Numbered from the stretch's first letter, positions 26,778-35,997 are shown. The stretch is 64,000 nt of DNA from Nitratireductor basaltis (GCF_000733725.1 NZ_JMQM01000001.1:1116001-1180000), one strand, 5' to 3'. Program-made: numbers and translations. The notes: generated by a model from the sequence alone, not told the origin.

Positions 26778-27779
26778 ATGACACTCCTCGATCGCACTCA
26801 CACCGAGCAGGTTATTTCGAAAACAATGAGAGCTGCGGTACTCACTGCGCCCAATCGTTTCGAGATCAAAGAGGTCGCCATTCCCGAGCCCAAACGCGGC
26901 GAAGTTCTGGTGCGTCTTGCCGGCTGCGGAGTTTGCGCGTCCAATATCGAGCCATGGCAAGGGCCAGAATGGATGGAATATCCAACGGCACCCGGTGATA
27001 TGGGGCACGAAGGCTACGGCACGATCGCGGCACTGGGTGAAGGCGTGACTGGCCTGCAGATCGGCATGCCCGTTACAACTCTGTTCTACAATTCCTATGC
27101 CGAATATGACGTTGGACCGGCGGAAAATGTCGTTCCGCTGCCTGACGGCTTGTCCGACAAGGATTTCCCGGGCGAACCGCTTGGCTGCGCCATGAATATT
27201 TTTGCTCGCAGCGACATTCGCCCGGGCCAGACCGTCGCGATCGTCGGCAGCGGCTTTCTGGGGGCCCTGCTCTGCCGGTTGTGCGTATCGGAAGGGGCGC
27301 GCGTAATTGCTGTAAGTCGGCGTGACACTGCATTGTCCATTGCGAAGCATGCAGGCGCACGACATGTGATCAGGATGGACGACCACTATCGCATCATAGA
27401 TGAGGTAAAGGCGCTTACCGACGGTGCCCTATGTGACCGCGTCATCGAAGCCACGGGCAAGCCATGGCCCCTTGATCTTGCCGGTGAACTGACGAGCGAG
27501 CGCGGACGGCTGGTTATCGCCGGTTACCATCAGGACGGGCCACGTCAGATCAACATGCAGATGTGGAACTGGAAGGGTCTCGATGTCATCAACGCCCATG
27601 AGCGTGACCCTGAAAGATATCTTTCAGGGATCCGCGCAGCAATCGACGCAGTGGTTGCCGGCAAGATCGATCCTTCGCCCTTGATAACGCATCGCTATAG
27701 GCTGGAGGAATTGAACCAGGCGCTCCAGGATGCACGCGACCGGCCCGACGGATTTCTCAAAGCAGTGGTGAGGATGTGA
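26778..27779 (+). CDS. MDR-family (zinc-type) dehydrogenase
   Basis: A 333-residue medium-chain dehydrogenase. Catalytic-zinc ligands are kept: Cys in GCGVCASN and His-Glu in MGHEGYG. The four-cysteine lobe for structural zinc is missing. The coenzyme loop is VAIVGSGFLGALL (about 154-166). The start at 26778 has AGGA 6 bases upstream; MRAAVLTAPNRFEIKE at 26826 is a shorter alternative. It lies 54 bases after ugd and one base before the Gfo/Idh gene. Substrate unknown; a sugar or cyclitol is suggested by context. Confidence 0.82.
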   Translation: MTLLDRTHTEQVISKTMRAAVLTAPNRFEIKEVAIPEPKRGEVLVRLAGCGVCASNIEPWQGPEWMEYPTAPGDMGHEGYGTIAALGEGVTGLQIGMPVTTLFYNSYAEYDVGPAENVVPLPDGLSDKDFPGEPLGCAMNIFARSDIRPGQTVAIVGSGFLGALLCRLCVSEGARVIAVSRRDTALSIAKHAGARHVIRMDDHYRIIDEVKALTDGALCDRVIEATGKPWPLDLAGELTSERGRLVIAGYHQDGPRQINMQMWNWKGLDVINAHERDPERYLSGIRAAIDAVVAGKIDPSPLITHRYRLEELNQALQDARDRPDGFLKAVVRM

Positions 27780-27780
27780 A

Positions 27781-28809
27781 ATGAGCGGCAAGCCACGTAT
27801 CGGGTTTCTGGGCCTTGGTTGGATCGGTCGCATGCGCATGGAGGCGCTTGGAGCGAGCGGCATCGTTGAAATTTCTGCGCTCTGCGATCCTTCGGGTGAG
27901 TGTCTGCGCGAAGCGGCGATGATTGCTCCCGATGCCCGCATGGTTGCTGATCTGGATGAACTTCTGAGCCTCGACCTGGACGGTATCGTCATTGCCACGC
28001 CCAGTGCGATGCATGCGGCACAGTCCATCCGCTGCCTCGAGGCAGGTGTTGCGGTGTTTTGCCAGAAGCCGCTTGGCCGGAATGCTCCAGAAGTCGCAGA
28101 TGTTGTTGCAGCAGCGCGGCGTGCCGACAGGCTTCTTGGTCTGGACTTGTCCTATCGGCATACGGCGGCAATGCAGAAGATCCGCGAAGAACTGGCCAAT
28201 AGCCGGATCGGGCGATTGTTTTCAGCAGACCTCGTGTTTCACAACGCTTACGGGCCGGACAAGCCCTGGTTTTACGATGTCAGCCAGTCCGGCGGCGGAT
28301 GCGTTGTCGATCTGGGCGTCCATCTGGTGGATCTGATGATGTGGGTGACTGGCTTCCAGAAGGTCACGCAGGTCACGAGCAGCCTTTATGCGAAGGGCAA
28401 GCGTCTCGGCGGCAACCCGGACACTGTTGAGGATTATGCTGTTTCCGCCTTCGAACTTGCGGACGGCACGAGCTGCCGGTTGGCATGCTCCTGGGGTCTC
28501 AGTGCCGGAAAGGATGCGGAGATCACAGCTACCTTCTATGGCACCAATGGCGCCCTGGAGATGCGAAACATTGACGGGTCGTTCTTCGACTTCGAAGCTG
28601 CCGTGATGCATGGAACCACGCGTGAAGTGCTGGTCGTTCCGCCTGACGAATGGGGCGGCAAGGCACTGATTGCCTGGGCCGAACAACTCACCCGCTCGAG
28701 AAAATTCGACGAATCGGCCGAAGAGCATGTGCTGACCGCAGGTGTTCTCGACCGCATTTACGGGCGGGAAGAAGTCGCGCAACCACGGCTTCTCGCCCGC
28801 GCCGGCTGA
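27781..28809 (+). CDS. Gfo/Idh/MocA family oxidoreductase
   Basis: A 342-residue NAD(P)-dependent sugar or cyclitol oxidoreductase. The N-terminal Rossmann domain begins RIGFLGLGWIGRMRMEAL, and the EKP-type motif appears as CQKPLGRNAPE (Lys kept, with Gln in place of Glu). The C-terminal domain has GGGCVVDLGVHLVDLMMWVTG with the catalytic-type Asp and His. Starts one base after the MDR dehydrogenase stop, so they are coupled. The pair suggests a two-step oxidation-reduction of one sugar, which is an inference. Confidence 0.85.
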   Translation: MSGKPRIGFLGLGWIGRMRMEALGASGIVEISALCDPSGECLREAAMIAPDARMVADLDELLSLDLDGIVIATPSAMHAAQSIRCLEAGVAVFCQKPLGRNAPEVADVVAAARRADRLLGLDLSYRHTAAMQKIREELANSRIGRLFSADLVFHNAYGPDKPWFYDVSQSGGGCVVDLGVHLVDLMMWVTGFQKVTQVTSSLYAKGKRLGGNPDTVEDYAVSAFELADGTSCRLACSWGLSAGKDAEITATFYGTNGALEMRNIDGSFFDFEAAVMHGTTREVLVVPPDEWGGKALIAWAEQLTRSRKFDESAEEHVLTAGVLDRIYGREEVAQPRLLARAG

Positions 28810-28810
28810 C

Positions 28811-29521
28811 TTACGATTTGAACTCCAGGTCCGCATAAAGCGGGCGGTGGTCCGACGCCAACCGCGTCAGCGCGCTGTCATAGACCTCACTCCCGCGCGA
28901 GGAGACCGGGCCACGCATGAAGATGTGGTCGATGCGCAGCATGGGGAAGCGTGACGGGAAGGTCGCGCCGCGCCGACCGCGATAGTGCGTGGCGTCCTTC
29001 ATCTCGCGGCTGAGGCGGCGGTACACCGAAGAAAATGGTATCGCATTCAAGTCCCCCATCAGGACCAGAGGCATATCCTCCGGAACGCCTGCGATCCAGT
29101 TCGCACTCAAAAGTCGATCAAGCTGGTGGTTGCGCTGCCCACGCATGACGCCCAGATGGGTAGTCATGACGTGTACTGGTCCGGCGTCGCCTGATATCTC
29201 GACGTGAAGCGCACCACGGGGTTCCCCCGGGGCAGGCAAGATTCCCGACTTGACCACACGCATATCCCGCGAGGTGAGCACGGCATTGCCGTAGTGCTCC
29301 TCTTCCACTCTCATGGCCGCGTGAAAGTGAAACTTCATGTCGAGATGCCGCGCTATTTCATGCGCTTGATCCACACCGCCCGAGCGTGCGCGGCCCACAT
29401 CCAGTTCCTGAAGCGCAATGACATCAGGGTCACACTGAGCGATGACTTCGGCGATACGCGAGGCATCGCACCGTCCATCCGTTCCGCGACATCCATGTAT
29501 GTTGTAGGTCAAGAACCGCAA
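28811..29521 (-). CDS. endonuclease/exonuclease/phosphatase (EEP) family protein
   Basis: A metal-dependent hydrolase of the EEP superfamily (DNase I, sphingomyelinases, phosphatases). The 236 residues carry LTYNIHGCRG (Asn), DVIALQELDVG (catalytic Glu), MTTHLGVMRGQR, LMGDLNAIPFS (DxN) and SDHRPLYADLEF (Asp-His). I chose the TTG at 29521, which has GGAG 9 bases upstream and lies about 54 bases below the EcfG-type promoter. ATG codons at 29590 and 29620 would lie at or before that promoter and add residues outside the domain. The stop is 2 bases from the convergent Gfo/Idh stop. No signal peptide in this form. Confidence 0.85.
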   Translation of the reverse strand: MRFLTYNIHGCRGTDGRCDASRIAEVIAQCDPDVIALQELDVGRARSGGVDQAHEIARHLDMKFHFHAAMRVEEEHYGNAVLTSRDMRVVKSGILPAPGEPRGALHVEISGDAGPVHVMTTHLGVMRGQRNHQLDRLLSANWIAGVPEDMPLVLMGDLNAIPFSSVYRRLSREMKDATHYRGRRGATFPSRFPMLRIDHIFMRGPVSSRGSEVYDSALTRLASDHRPLYADLEFKS

Positions 29522-29579
29522 TTGAAAATGCTCCAGATCATGTCGGCGTTGAGAGGGTTCAACAGGCTTCCACGTAAAG

Positions 29580-29607
29580 GGAACCAACATATGCCGGCTC
29601 CCGTTCC
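29580..29607. promoter_or_regulatory. overlapping bidirectional EcfG-type promoter
   Basis: Plus strand: GGAAC at 29580-29584, 17 bases, CGTT at 29602-29605. Minus strand: GGAAC at 29607-29603, 17 bases, GGTT at 29585-29582. The same 28 base pairs thus carry a full promoter in each direction. Plus would drive the UPF0104 gene (ATG 29664), minus the EEP gene (TTG 29521), with start points some 50 bases from each. Confidence 0.7.
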
Positions 29608-29663
29608 CTGACACGAACAAGCTGCTTCACTTCGGCAAGTGCCACTTTAAAATGTCAGGTTAA

Positions 29664-30620
29664 ATGGCTATAAAAAAACACCTTCTTCGACTTTTTGTTT
29701 TCGCGGCAATTTGCCTTGCCGGCTATCTGCTCTACAGGACACTCAGCAAATACAGTTTCAGCGAGTTGAAGGGGTCGCTCTTCTCGATCTCTGCCTGGCA
29801 TCTTGCGGGGGCCATAGGGTTTGCGGCTTGCAGCTATTTTTGTCTCACCTTTTTCGATTACCTGGGCCTGCGCTATGCAGGGCGGCCAATGCCATATCCG
29901 AAGGTGGCATATGCCTCATTTACCAGCCTCTCCATCGGCCACAATATCGGTGTTGCCGCATTGTCCGGCGGTGCCGTGCGCTATCGCTTCTATTCCAAAT
30001 GGGGGGCATCGGGAGGTGAGGTTGCAAATGTGATCCTGTTCTCAGGAGTCACAGTGCTTCTCGGCCTCATCACACTGGCGGGAACGGCATTGCTTCTGCG
30101 CCCGCAAGCTGCAAGCGAAATGACGATGCTCGGCGTCACCACCATCCGCATTCTGGCTATCGGGGGATTGTGCGTCCCCCTCGCCTATATTGGGATCGCC
30201 GCCTTCTACTCGGACTTTACCTGGCGGTTCAAACATTGGGAGTTTCGTATTCCCCAGATGAAGTTGGCGATCGCCCAGATCGCTGTTGGTTTAGTCAACT
30301 TTGCGTTCGTCGCCGCCTGCCTTCATCAGACGGTTCTTGCATTCGCAGATGTTGGCTATATCGACGTGGCTGCCGTCTATGCCATTGCCAACGGGACGGC
30401 GTTGATCAGCCATGTGCCCGGCGGCCTCGGTGTTCTTGAAGCCACGGTTCTCTATCTGCTGCGAGGCGCACCATTGGTCGGTGCAGTGCTTGCATTCCGT
30501 TTTTGCTACTTTCTACTGCCGCTGATGATCGGCCTGCCGATGCTGCTTCTGGCCGAAGGCGGGATTCTTAGGAAAACGGATCGCGACAAGAAGGAGCAGG
30601 CATCCGCTTCGCGCGCCTGA
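29664..30620 (+). CDS. UPF0104 / lysylphosphatidylglycerol-synthase-like integral membrane protein
   Basis: A 318-residue inner-membrane protein with about eight hydrophobic helices. It corresponds to the transmembrane half of MprF (PF03706) and lacks the aminoacyl-transferase half. Family marks are LYRTLSKYSFSELKGSL, YLGLRYAG, SFTSLSIGHNIGVAALSGGAVRYRFYS and ANGTALISHVPGGLGVLEATVL. Members act as lipid flippases or in lipid modification, mostly unproven. A ribosome site (AGG) and an EcfG-type promoter stand upstream. Between an EEP and a phospholipase D gene it suggests a phospholipid-linked role. Confidence 0.85.
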   Translation: MAIKKHLLRLFVFAAICLAGYLLYRTLSKYSFSELKGSLFSISAWHLAGAIGFAACSYFCLTFFDYLGLRYAGRPMPYPKVAYASFTSLSIGHNIGVAALSGGAVRYRFYSKWGASGGEVANVILFSGVTVLLGLITLAGTALLLRPQAASEMTMLGVTTIRILAIGGLCVPLAYIGIAAFYSDFTWRFKHWEFRIPQMKLAIAQIAVGLVNFAFVAACLHQTVLAFADVGYIDVAAVYAIANGTALISHVPGGLGVLEATVLYLLRGAPLVGAVLAFRFCYFLLPLMIGLPMLLLAEGGILRKTDRDKKEQASASRA

Positions 30621-30649
30621 AACGGCGCGCCTGCCAAGGTCAGCACTGT

Positions 30650-32200
30650 TCAGGAAAACAGACGGGACGCCCAGCTGCGGATCCGGTGGGGCAGCACACG
30701 TACCTTCTGGAGCGGCCAATAGGGCTTGAGAGGATCGAGAACCGCCGTCCCAAACAGCAGTGACTTCTCACCACCGGGATCCAGGTTGAAAGGTCGAAGA
30801 TGCTTGTTGCCGACGTTCAGGCGGTCGATTGCTGACACGAGGGATCCGCTTTCGTAGACCGCGGACTCGACCTCTTTCAGCGGCACTCCGACATGCTCGG
30901 CCAGAAGGTCGTTGCGCAGAAACTCAACCGCCTGGCTCTCCTGCGGTGAGCGGGCCTCGATCGCAACATCGCACTCGGTGTCCAGCCCCTCGGAGCGGTG
31001 GTTGAGGTTGGATGACCCGATGCGCAGGAAGCGGTCGTCGACGATGAGAACCTTCGCGTGGATGAGAATTTCCTGCTCCTTGCCGGAGGTTTCATCCACG
31101 GCAACGGGATAATAGACACGCAGCCTGTTGTTCCGGTCAGCAGCCATGAGACGTCGGATGATACGGTCGCGGTTTCCACCCATGACAAATTGCTCGAACA
31201 AGCCGCGAGAGCTTTCGGTCACGAGGATCACCACCTCGGGCCCATCAGGTTCGGCAAGCCGTTTCTCAAGCAAGCGGCCAAGGGGACGCGAAGCCAGGTA
31301 TTGAGTTTCGATATAGATGCTTTTGCGCGCGGCACGCAGGACGTCGTAATTCAATCGTCCTGCCTCTCGCCGGCCCTGAAATCCCATCATCGAGGGCAAG
31401 GTGCGCGCAATGCCGATCTCACAGTCTTTCAGGTCCGGATCGAACCCGTCGGGCCAGATTTCCTCACCGTGATGTTCCGGCTGGTGGCGTTCGCCGGTAG
31501 CGCGACGCCAACGTTCACGTGCCAGATCACCGATCGCCTTGGCGGCTACGCCTTCGAGCGCGATCTGCGTGTCGTGCACCGGCTCATAGGCTTCACCGTC
31601 TTCCGTTACCCGGTCGGGGTCATAGGGGCGATGAGGTCTGCGGTCCCAGCGATGCACCGTCAGGTCCATGCCTCCGGTAAAGGCAAGACTGTCATCCAGG
31701 CAAACGAGTTTTTGATGATGGGAGGCGCGCAGCGGATGTTTGCCATCATAGCGAACCAGGATACGGGGATGCTCGCGCCATGGCTCCTTCTGAAGAATCT
31801 TCTTCTGCGAATACAGTGATCCCAACCGCCATACCAATATACGCACCGTCAGATCTTCATTCTCTTCCACCGCTTCGCGGATCAGATTTCCGAGCCTGAC
31901 CGACTTCTCGCCCTGATCGGGATGCAGGCGGATATTGCCGTTAAAGTCCCAGCCAATGATCCAGATGCTGCGCTTGGCATTGCGCAACGCCTGCTCGAGC
32001 ATCGTGAAATATGCCTCGCCATCCACGAGGAATTTCAGCCTTGTCGCTTTCTCGATGCGCCAGACATTGCGCCCGGGGCGCAGAATGCTTCCTGCCGAGG
32101 CGGCTGCTTCGGAGCGCGCGCTCTGCGTCTGCCTTTGGCCTGCATCCTTGGCGTTCAGATAATTGTTCGTGGAAATCATGTTATCGGCGGAAGCGTCCAT
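30650..32200 (-). CDS. phospholipase D-like protein
   Basis: A 516-residue phospholipase D-superfamily protein, either transphosphatidylase or hydrolase. Two HKD motifs: SHHQKLVCLDD..FTGG (about 157-175) and IHAKVLIVDDRFLRIGSSNLNHRS (about 385-408). The N-terminus is low-complexity and shows no clear signal peptide. Its two-domain size is that of the bacterial PLD/cardiolipin-synthase-like group, but it lacks the membrane helices of cardiolipin synthase. Convergent with the UPF0104 gene, 30 bases apart. A consensus EcfG-type promoter stands 50 bases upstream of the ATG. Confidence 0.88.
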   Translation of the reverse strand: MDASADNMISTNNYLNAKDAGQRQTQSARSEAAASAGSILRPGRNVWRIEKATRLKFLVDGEAYFTMLEQALRNAKRSIWIIGWDFNGNIRLHPDQGEKSVRLGNLIREAVEENEDLTVRILVWRLGSLYSQKKILQKEPWREHPRILVRYDGKHPLRASHHQKLVCLDDSLAFTGGMDLTVHRWDRRPHRPYDPDRVTEDGEAYEPVHDTQIALEGVAAKAIGDLARERWRRATGERHQPEHHGEEIWPDGFDPDLKDCEIGIARTLPSMMGFQGRREAGRLNYDVLRAARKSIYIETQYLASRPLGRLLEKRLAEPDGPEVVILVTESSRGLFEQFVMGGNRDRIIRRLMAADRNNRLRVYYPVAVDETSGKEQEILIHAKVLIVDDRFLRIGSSNLNHRSEGLDTECDVAIEARSPQESQAVEFLRNDLLAEHVGVPLKEVESAVYESGSLVSAIDRLNVGNKHLRPFNLDPGGEKSLLFGTAVLDPLKPYWPLQKVRVLPHRIRSWASRLFS

Positions 32201-32247
32201 CTATTACCCCTGCCCGGCGCGATCACGAATTGCCGGCTCAGTGCTGA

Positions 32248-32272
32248 AACGCCGCCCCTGGGCTATCGTTCC
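32248..32272 (-). promoter_or_regulatory. EcfG-type promoter of the phospholipase D gene
   Basis: On the minus strand GGAAC (32272-32268), 16 bases, CGTT (32251-32248), an exact match to the GGAAC-N16-CGTT consensus. Its upstream half overlaps the last codons of the NAD(P)HX repair gene. The start point would be near 32240, 40 bases before the ATG. Confidence 0.72.
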
Positions 32273-33798
32273 TTTAGAAGATGGTCCTGCCGCGTCCGCC
32301 AAAGGCGGCGAAGCACCGATGGCAACTGGTCTGGCAGGTCCTCTGCCATCAGGCCGGGACCAAAGGCTTCTGCAGCTTTTGCATGCAGCCATGTCGCGGC
32401 GCCTGCAGCATCCAGCGCCGTCATTCCCTGTGCGAGGAGACTTGCGATGATGCCTGACAGCACGTCGCCACTTCCCGCGGTCGCAAGCCAGGCCGGTGCA
32501 GCCGAATTGATCACTGTCTGGCCCGCGGGATCCGCAATTACGGTATCCGAACCCTTCAGCAACACCACGCATTTGGCACGTTCTGCCGCTTGCCGCGCAA
32601 GCTCCAGTGGCGAGCCTTCAAGGTCGGGGAAAATGCGACGGAATTCGCCCAGATGCGGCGTCAGGACGAGCGTACCACCGTTTCCCGAAAACGCTTCGGC
32701 AAGATCGAAGAGTTGCTGCGGATCACCTTCAAACGCCGTCAGCCCATCAGCATCCAGAACCAATGCGTTCGGCCGAATGGCCAGATCTGCACCAAGCAAG
32801 TCGGCAACAAAGACGCGCACCTTGTCCGCGGCTCCGAAACCCGGTCCCAATACGAATACCTGAGGGTGGCGCTTGGCAAGGAACTCATCCAGCTCATGCC
32901 GGTCTTCGAGTCGCGTAACCATGACCGACGTCAGGTGCATCGCATAAAGCAGCAGGGCGTTGGCTGGAGACAACAAGGTAACCGCCCCTGCCCCGGCGCG
33001 CGCGGCGGCCATGGCCGACAGTCTGGCCGCGCCTGACGTCATCGGCCCACCGCCAAACACGCCGACATGGCCTCGTGAATATTTGTGCTGGGACTGAGAA
33101 GGCCACGGATAAGCGTGCTGCCACAGCTCGGGCGCATTGAGCCGGCAATCCACCTGCAGCTGATCGAGGTGGCGCGCATCCATCCCTATGTCGCGCAGGA
33201 TGACCTCACCGCAATGCAGGCGGCCAGGCGCCATGACGTGACCCGGTTTGTATCGAAATAAGCTGACAGTTATCGCTGCCTCGAAGGCAGCGCCCAGAAC
33301 CTGCCCCGTGTCTGCTTCGATACCGGTCGGCAGATCGATCGCGACCACGAGCGACCCTGCAGCATTGGCACGGCTCACCGCAGCCAAGACATTGCCTTCC
33401 AGGTCTCGGCTTATGCCCGAACCGAATAGTGCATCGACAACCACGCGCCCTGCACGCGGCTCCCATTCGGCGAGTTCCCTGATTGGCCTGTCCCAGGCAG
33501 CGAAGGCGCGTGCGGCGTCTGTATGCGGTTTCGGCTGGCCAAGGGCGTAAACATCCACATCCAGACCTGCTTGCGCAGCCAACCGGGCCACCACATAGCC
33601 GTCGCCGCCATTATTGCCCGGCCCGCAAAGTACATCGAAGCCTCCAGCGTCTGCGAGCCGGGCGAGCAGCAGGTCGTAAACGGCCTGACTGGCTCGCTCC
33701 ATGAGCGTATAGGTCCCGTCAGCAAGCTCCGTTGCCGCGGCCTGTTCGGCGTGCTTGACCTTCGAGGCCGTGAGGAGTTCCAGTGGTGCATCGTTCAT
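32263..33798 (-). CDS. nnrD: bifunctional NAD(P)HX epimerase / ADP-dependent dehydratase
   Basis: Repairs hydrated NADH and NADPH. The N-terminal YjeF_N epimerase domain (1-210) has LMERASQAV and CGPGNNGGDGYVVARL. The C-terminal ribokinase-like dehydratase domain (about 225-511) has VFGGGPMTSGAARLSAMAAAR, LGPGFG and the nucleotide-site motif ATAGSGDVLSGI. The start at 33798 (MNDAPLELL) gives 511 residues; the 17 extra codons to 33849 have no family counterpart. The fused form is the usual bacterial one (NnrE plus NnrD). Confidence 0.92.
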   Translation of the reverse strand: MNDAPLELLTASKVKHAEQAAATELADGTYTLMERASQAVYDLLLARLADAGGFDVLCGPGNNGGDGYVVARLAAQAGLDVDVYALGQPKPHTDAARAFAAWDRPIRELAEWEPRAGRVVVDALFGSGISRDLEGNVLAAVSRANAAGSLVVAIDLPTGIEADTGQVLGAAFEAAITVSLFRYKPGHVMAPGRLHCGEVILRDIGMDARHLDQLQVDCRLNAPELWQHAYPWPSQSQHKYSRGHVGVFGGGPMTSGAARLSAMAAARAGAGAVTLLSPANALLLYAMHLTSVMVTRLEDRHELDEFLAKRHPQVFVLGPGFGAADKVRVFVADLLGADLAIRPNALVLDADGLTAFEGDPQQLFDLAEAFSGNGGTLVLTPHLGEFRRIFPDLEGSPLELARQAAERAKCVVLLKGSDTVIADPAGQTVINSAAPAWLATAGSGDVLSGIIASLLAQGMTALDAAGAATWLHAKAAEAFGPGLMAEDLPDQLPSVLRRLWRTRQDHLLKER

Positions 33799-33991
33799 GA
33801 TCTCAACCTTAGACAGCGGCGGCTGCCAAGCGCAACGATCGAGGCGCAAGATTAGTTTCTATGCATGTTGCTTAAATGTCAGGCAGACACCTATGATTTG
33901 GTCTGTCGAGTAGACTATGATCCCGTTGCACTGAGAGCGAAAGAGCCGGTTCTCAGCGCGTCCTGCTCATTTTTGCAGGTATAACCAAAAC

Positions 33992-34007
33992 TGGCACGGC
34001 ACATGCA
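33992..34007 (+). promoter_or_regulatory. sigma-54 promoter of glnBA
   Basis: TGGCACGGCACATGCA: GG at 33993-33994 and GC at 34005-34006 are the invariant -24 and -12 dinucleotides at exact spacing. The site is about 60 bases before the glnB ATG. NtrC-controlled nitrogen regulation is expected; I found no clear NtrC box in the 250-base intergenic stretch upstream. Confidence 0.8.
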
Positions 34008-34010
34008 TAA

Positions 34011-34406
<396 letters not shown>

Positions 34407-34463
34407 GCCTGATATCAAAAACCGATTGCAAGTTTTGTGGTCATAAACACGGGATAAAATAGA

Positions 34464-35873
34464 ATGACGACAGCACAGGACCTGATGAAGCAGATCAAGG
34501 ACAACGACATCAAGTTTGTTGACCTGCGCTTCACCGACCCGAAGGGTAAGCTTCAGCATGTGACGATGGATGCGTCTGCTGTTGACGAAGACATGTTCGC
34601 TGATGGCGTGATGTTCGACGGTTCGTCCATCGCAGGCTGGAAAGCCATCAACGAGTCCGACATGGTCCTCATGCCGGACACCGATACCGCAACCATGGAC
34701 CCGTTCTTTGCCCAGTCCACCATGGCTGTGGTCTGCGACATCCTCGACCCGATCTCCGGCGAGTCCTACAACCGCGACCCGCGCGGCACGGCCAAGAAGG
34801 CCGAAGCTTATGTGAAGTCCGAAGGGTTTGGCGACACGGTCTATGTTGGCCCCGAAGCCGAGTTCTTCATCTTCGACGACGTCCGCTTCAAGGCCGACCC
34901 GTACAACACCGGCTTCAAGCTCGACTCCAACGAATTGCCGTCCAATGACGACAGCGAATACGAGACGGGCAATCTCGGTCACCGTCCGCGCATGAAGGGT
35001 GGCTACTTCCCGGTACCGCCAGTGGATTCGGCGCAGGACATGCGTTCCGAGATGCTGACCCTCCTGGGCGAGATGGGTGTTGTTGTTGAAAAGCACCACC
35101 ACGAAGTGGCTTCCGCACAGCATGAGCTTGGCATCAAGTTCGACACGCTGACGCGCAATGCCGACAAGCAGCAGCTCTACAAATATGTCGTGCATCAGGT
35201 CGCACATGCCTACGGCAAGACGGCAACCTTCATGCCGAAGCCGATTTACGGCGATAACGGTTCGGGCATGCACGTCCACCAGTCGATCTGGAAAGACGGC
35301 AAGCCAACCTTCGCTGGCAACGAGTATGCCGGTCTGTCGGAAAGCTGCCTCTACTACATCGGCGGCATCATCAAGCACGCCAAGGCACTGAACGCCTTCA
35401 CCAACCCGTCAACCAACTCCTACAAGCGTCTGGTTCCGGGCTTCGAAGCTCCTGTTCTTCTTGCCTACTCGGCACGCAACCGTTCGGCGTCCTGCCGCAT
35501 TCCGTTCGGCTCCTCACCGAAGTCCAAGCGCGTTGAAGTTCGCTTCCCAGATCCGACGGCGAACCCGTATCTGGCATTCGCCGCGCTGCTGATGGCTGGC
35601 CTCGACGGCATCAAGAACAAGATCCATCCTGGCCAGGCCATGGACAAGGATCTCTACGACCTGCCGGCGAAGGAACTGAAGAAAATCCCGACCGTCTGCG
35701 GCAGCCTGCGTGAAGCTCTGATGAGCCTCGACAAGGACCGTGCCTTCCTCAAGGCCGGTGGCGTCTTCGACGACGATCAGATCGACTCCTACATCGAACT
35801 GAAGATGGAAGAGGTTCTGCGTTACGAGATGACCCCGCACCCGATCGAGTTCGACATGTACTACTCGGTATAG
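34464..35873 (+). CDS. glnA: glutamine synthetase type I
   Basis: Makes glutamine from glutamate, ammonia and ATP as a dodecamer. 469 residues, with [10 protein letters not shown], the metal ligands in [28 protein letters not shown] and [14 protein letters not shown]. The adenylylation site is Tyr398 in DKDLYDLP. It shares a sigma-54 promoter with glnB, and a strong terminator follows. Confidence 0.98.
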   Translation: MTTAQDLMKQIKDNDIKFVDLRFTDPKGKLQHVTMDASAVDEDMFADGVMFDGSSIAGWKAINESDMVLMPDTDTATMDPFFAQSTMAVVCDILDPISGESYNRDPRGTAKKAEAYVKSEGFGDTVYVGPEAEFFIFDDVRFKADPYNTGFKLDSNELPSNDDSEYETGNLGHRPRMKGGYFPVPPVDSAQDMRSEMLTLLGEMGVVVEKHHHEVASAQHELGIKFDTLTRNADKQQLYKYVVHQVAHAYGKTATFMPKPIYGDNGSGMHVHQSIWKDGKPTFAGNEYAGLSESCLYYIGGIIKHAKALNAFTNPSTNSYKRLVPGFEAPVLLAYSARNRSASCRIPFGSSPKSKRVEVRFPDPTANPYLAFAALLMAGLDGIKNKIHPGQAMDKDLYDLPAKELKKIPTVCGSLREALMSLDKDRAFLKAGGVFDDDQIDSYIELKMEEVLRYEMTPHPIEFDMYYSV

Positions 35874-35912
35874 TACCTGATCTGCGAGCCGGTCCGGCCG
35901 GCCCGCAACAAG

Positions 35913-35946
35913 AAAAGCCCCGTCACTTCGGCGGGGCTTTTTTTTT
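35913..35946 (+). terminator. rho-independent terminator after glnA
   Basis: AAAAGCCCCG and CGGGGCTTTT form the stem with a 9-base loop, and the T run extends to nine or more. It lies 40 bases past the glnA stop and before the convergent lipoprotein gene. Confidence 0.9.
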
Positions 35947-35997
35947 GGATCGGGGTCGAAAGAGCGGCTCTTCGCATCCCGACACTTTGGAATGCTC

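Noticed and set aside
25248-27386. two long minus-strand frames across ugd and the MDR gene
   Set aside because: They are antisense to genes with clear motifs (Cys262 of Ugd, zinc ligands of the MDR protein) and resemble no family.
30873-31819. antisense frames in the phospholipase D gene
   Set aside because: No ribosome site and no recognisable protein; the HKD motifs lie in the other strand.
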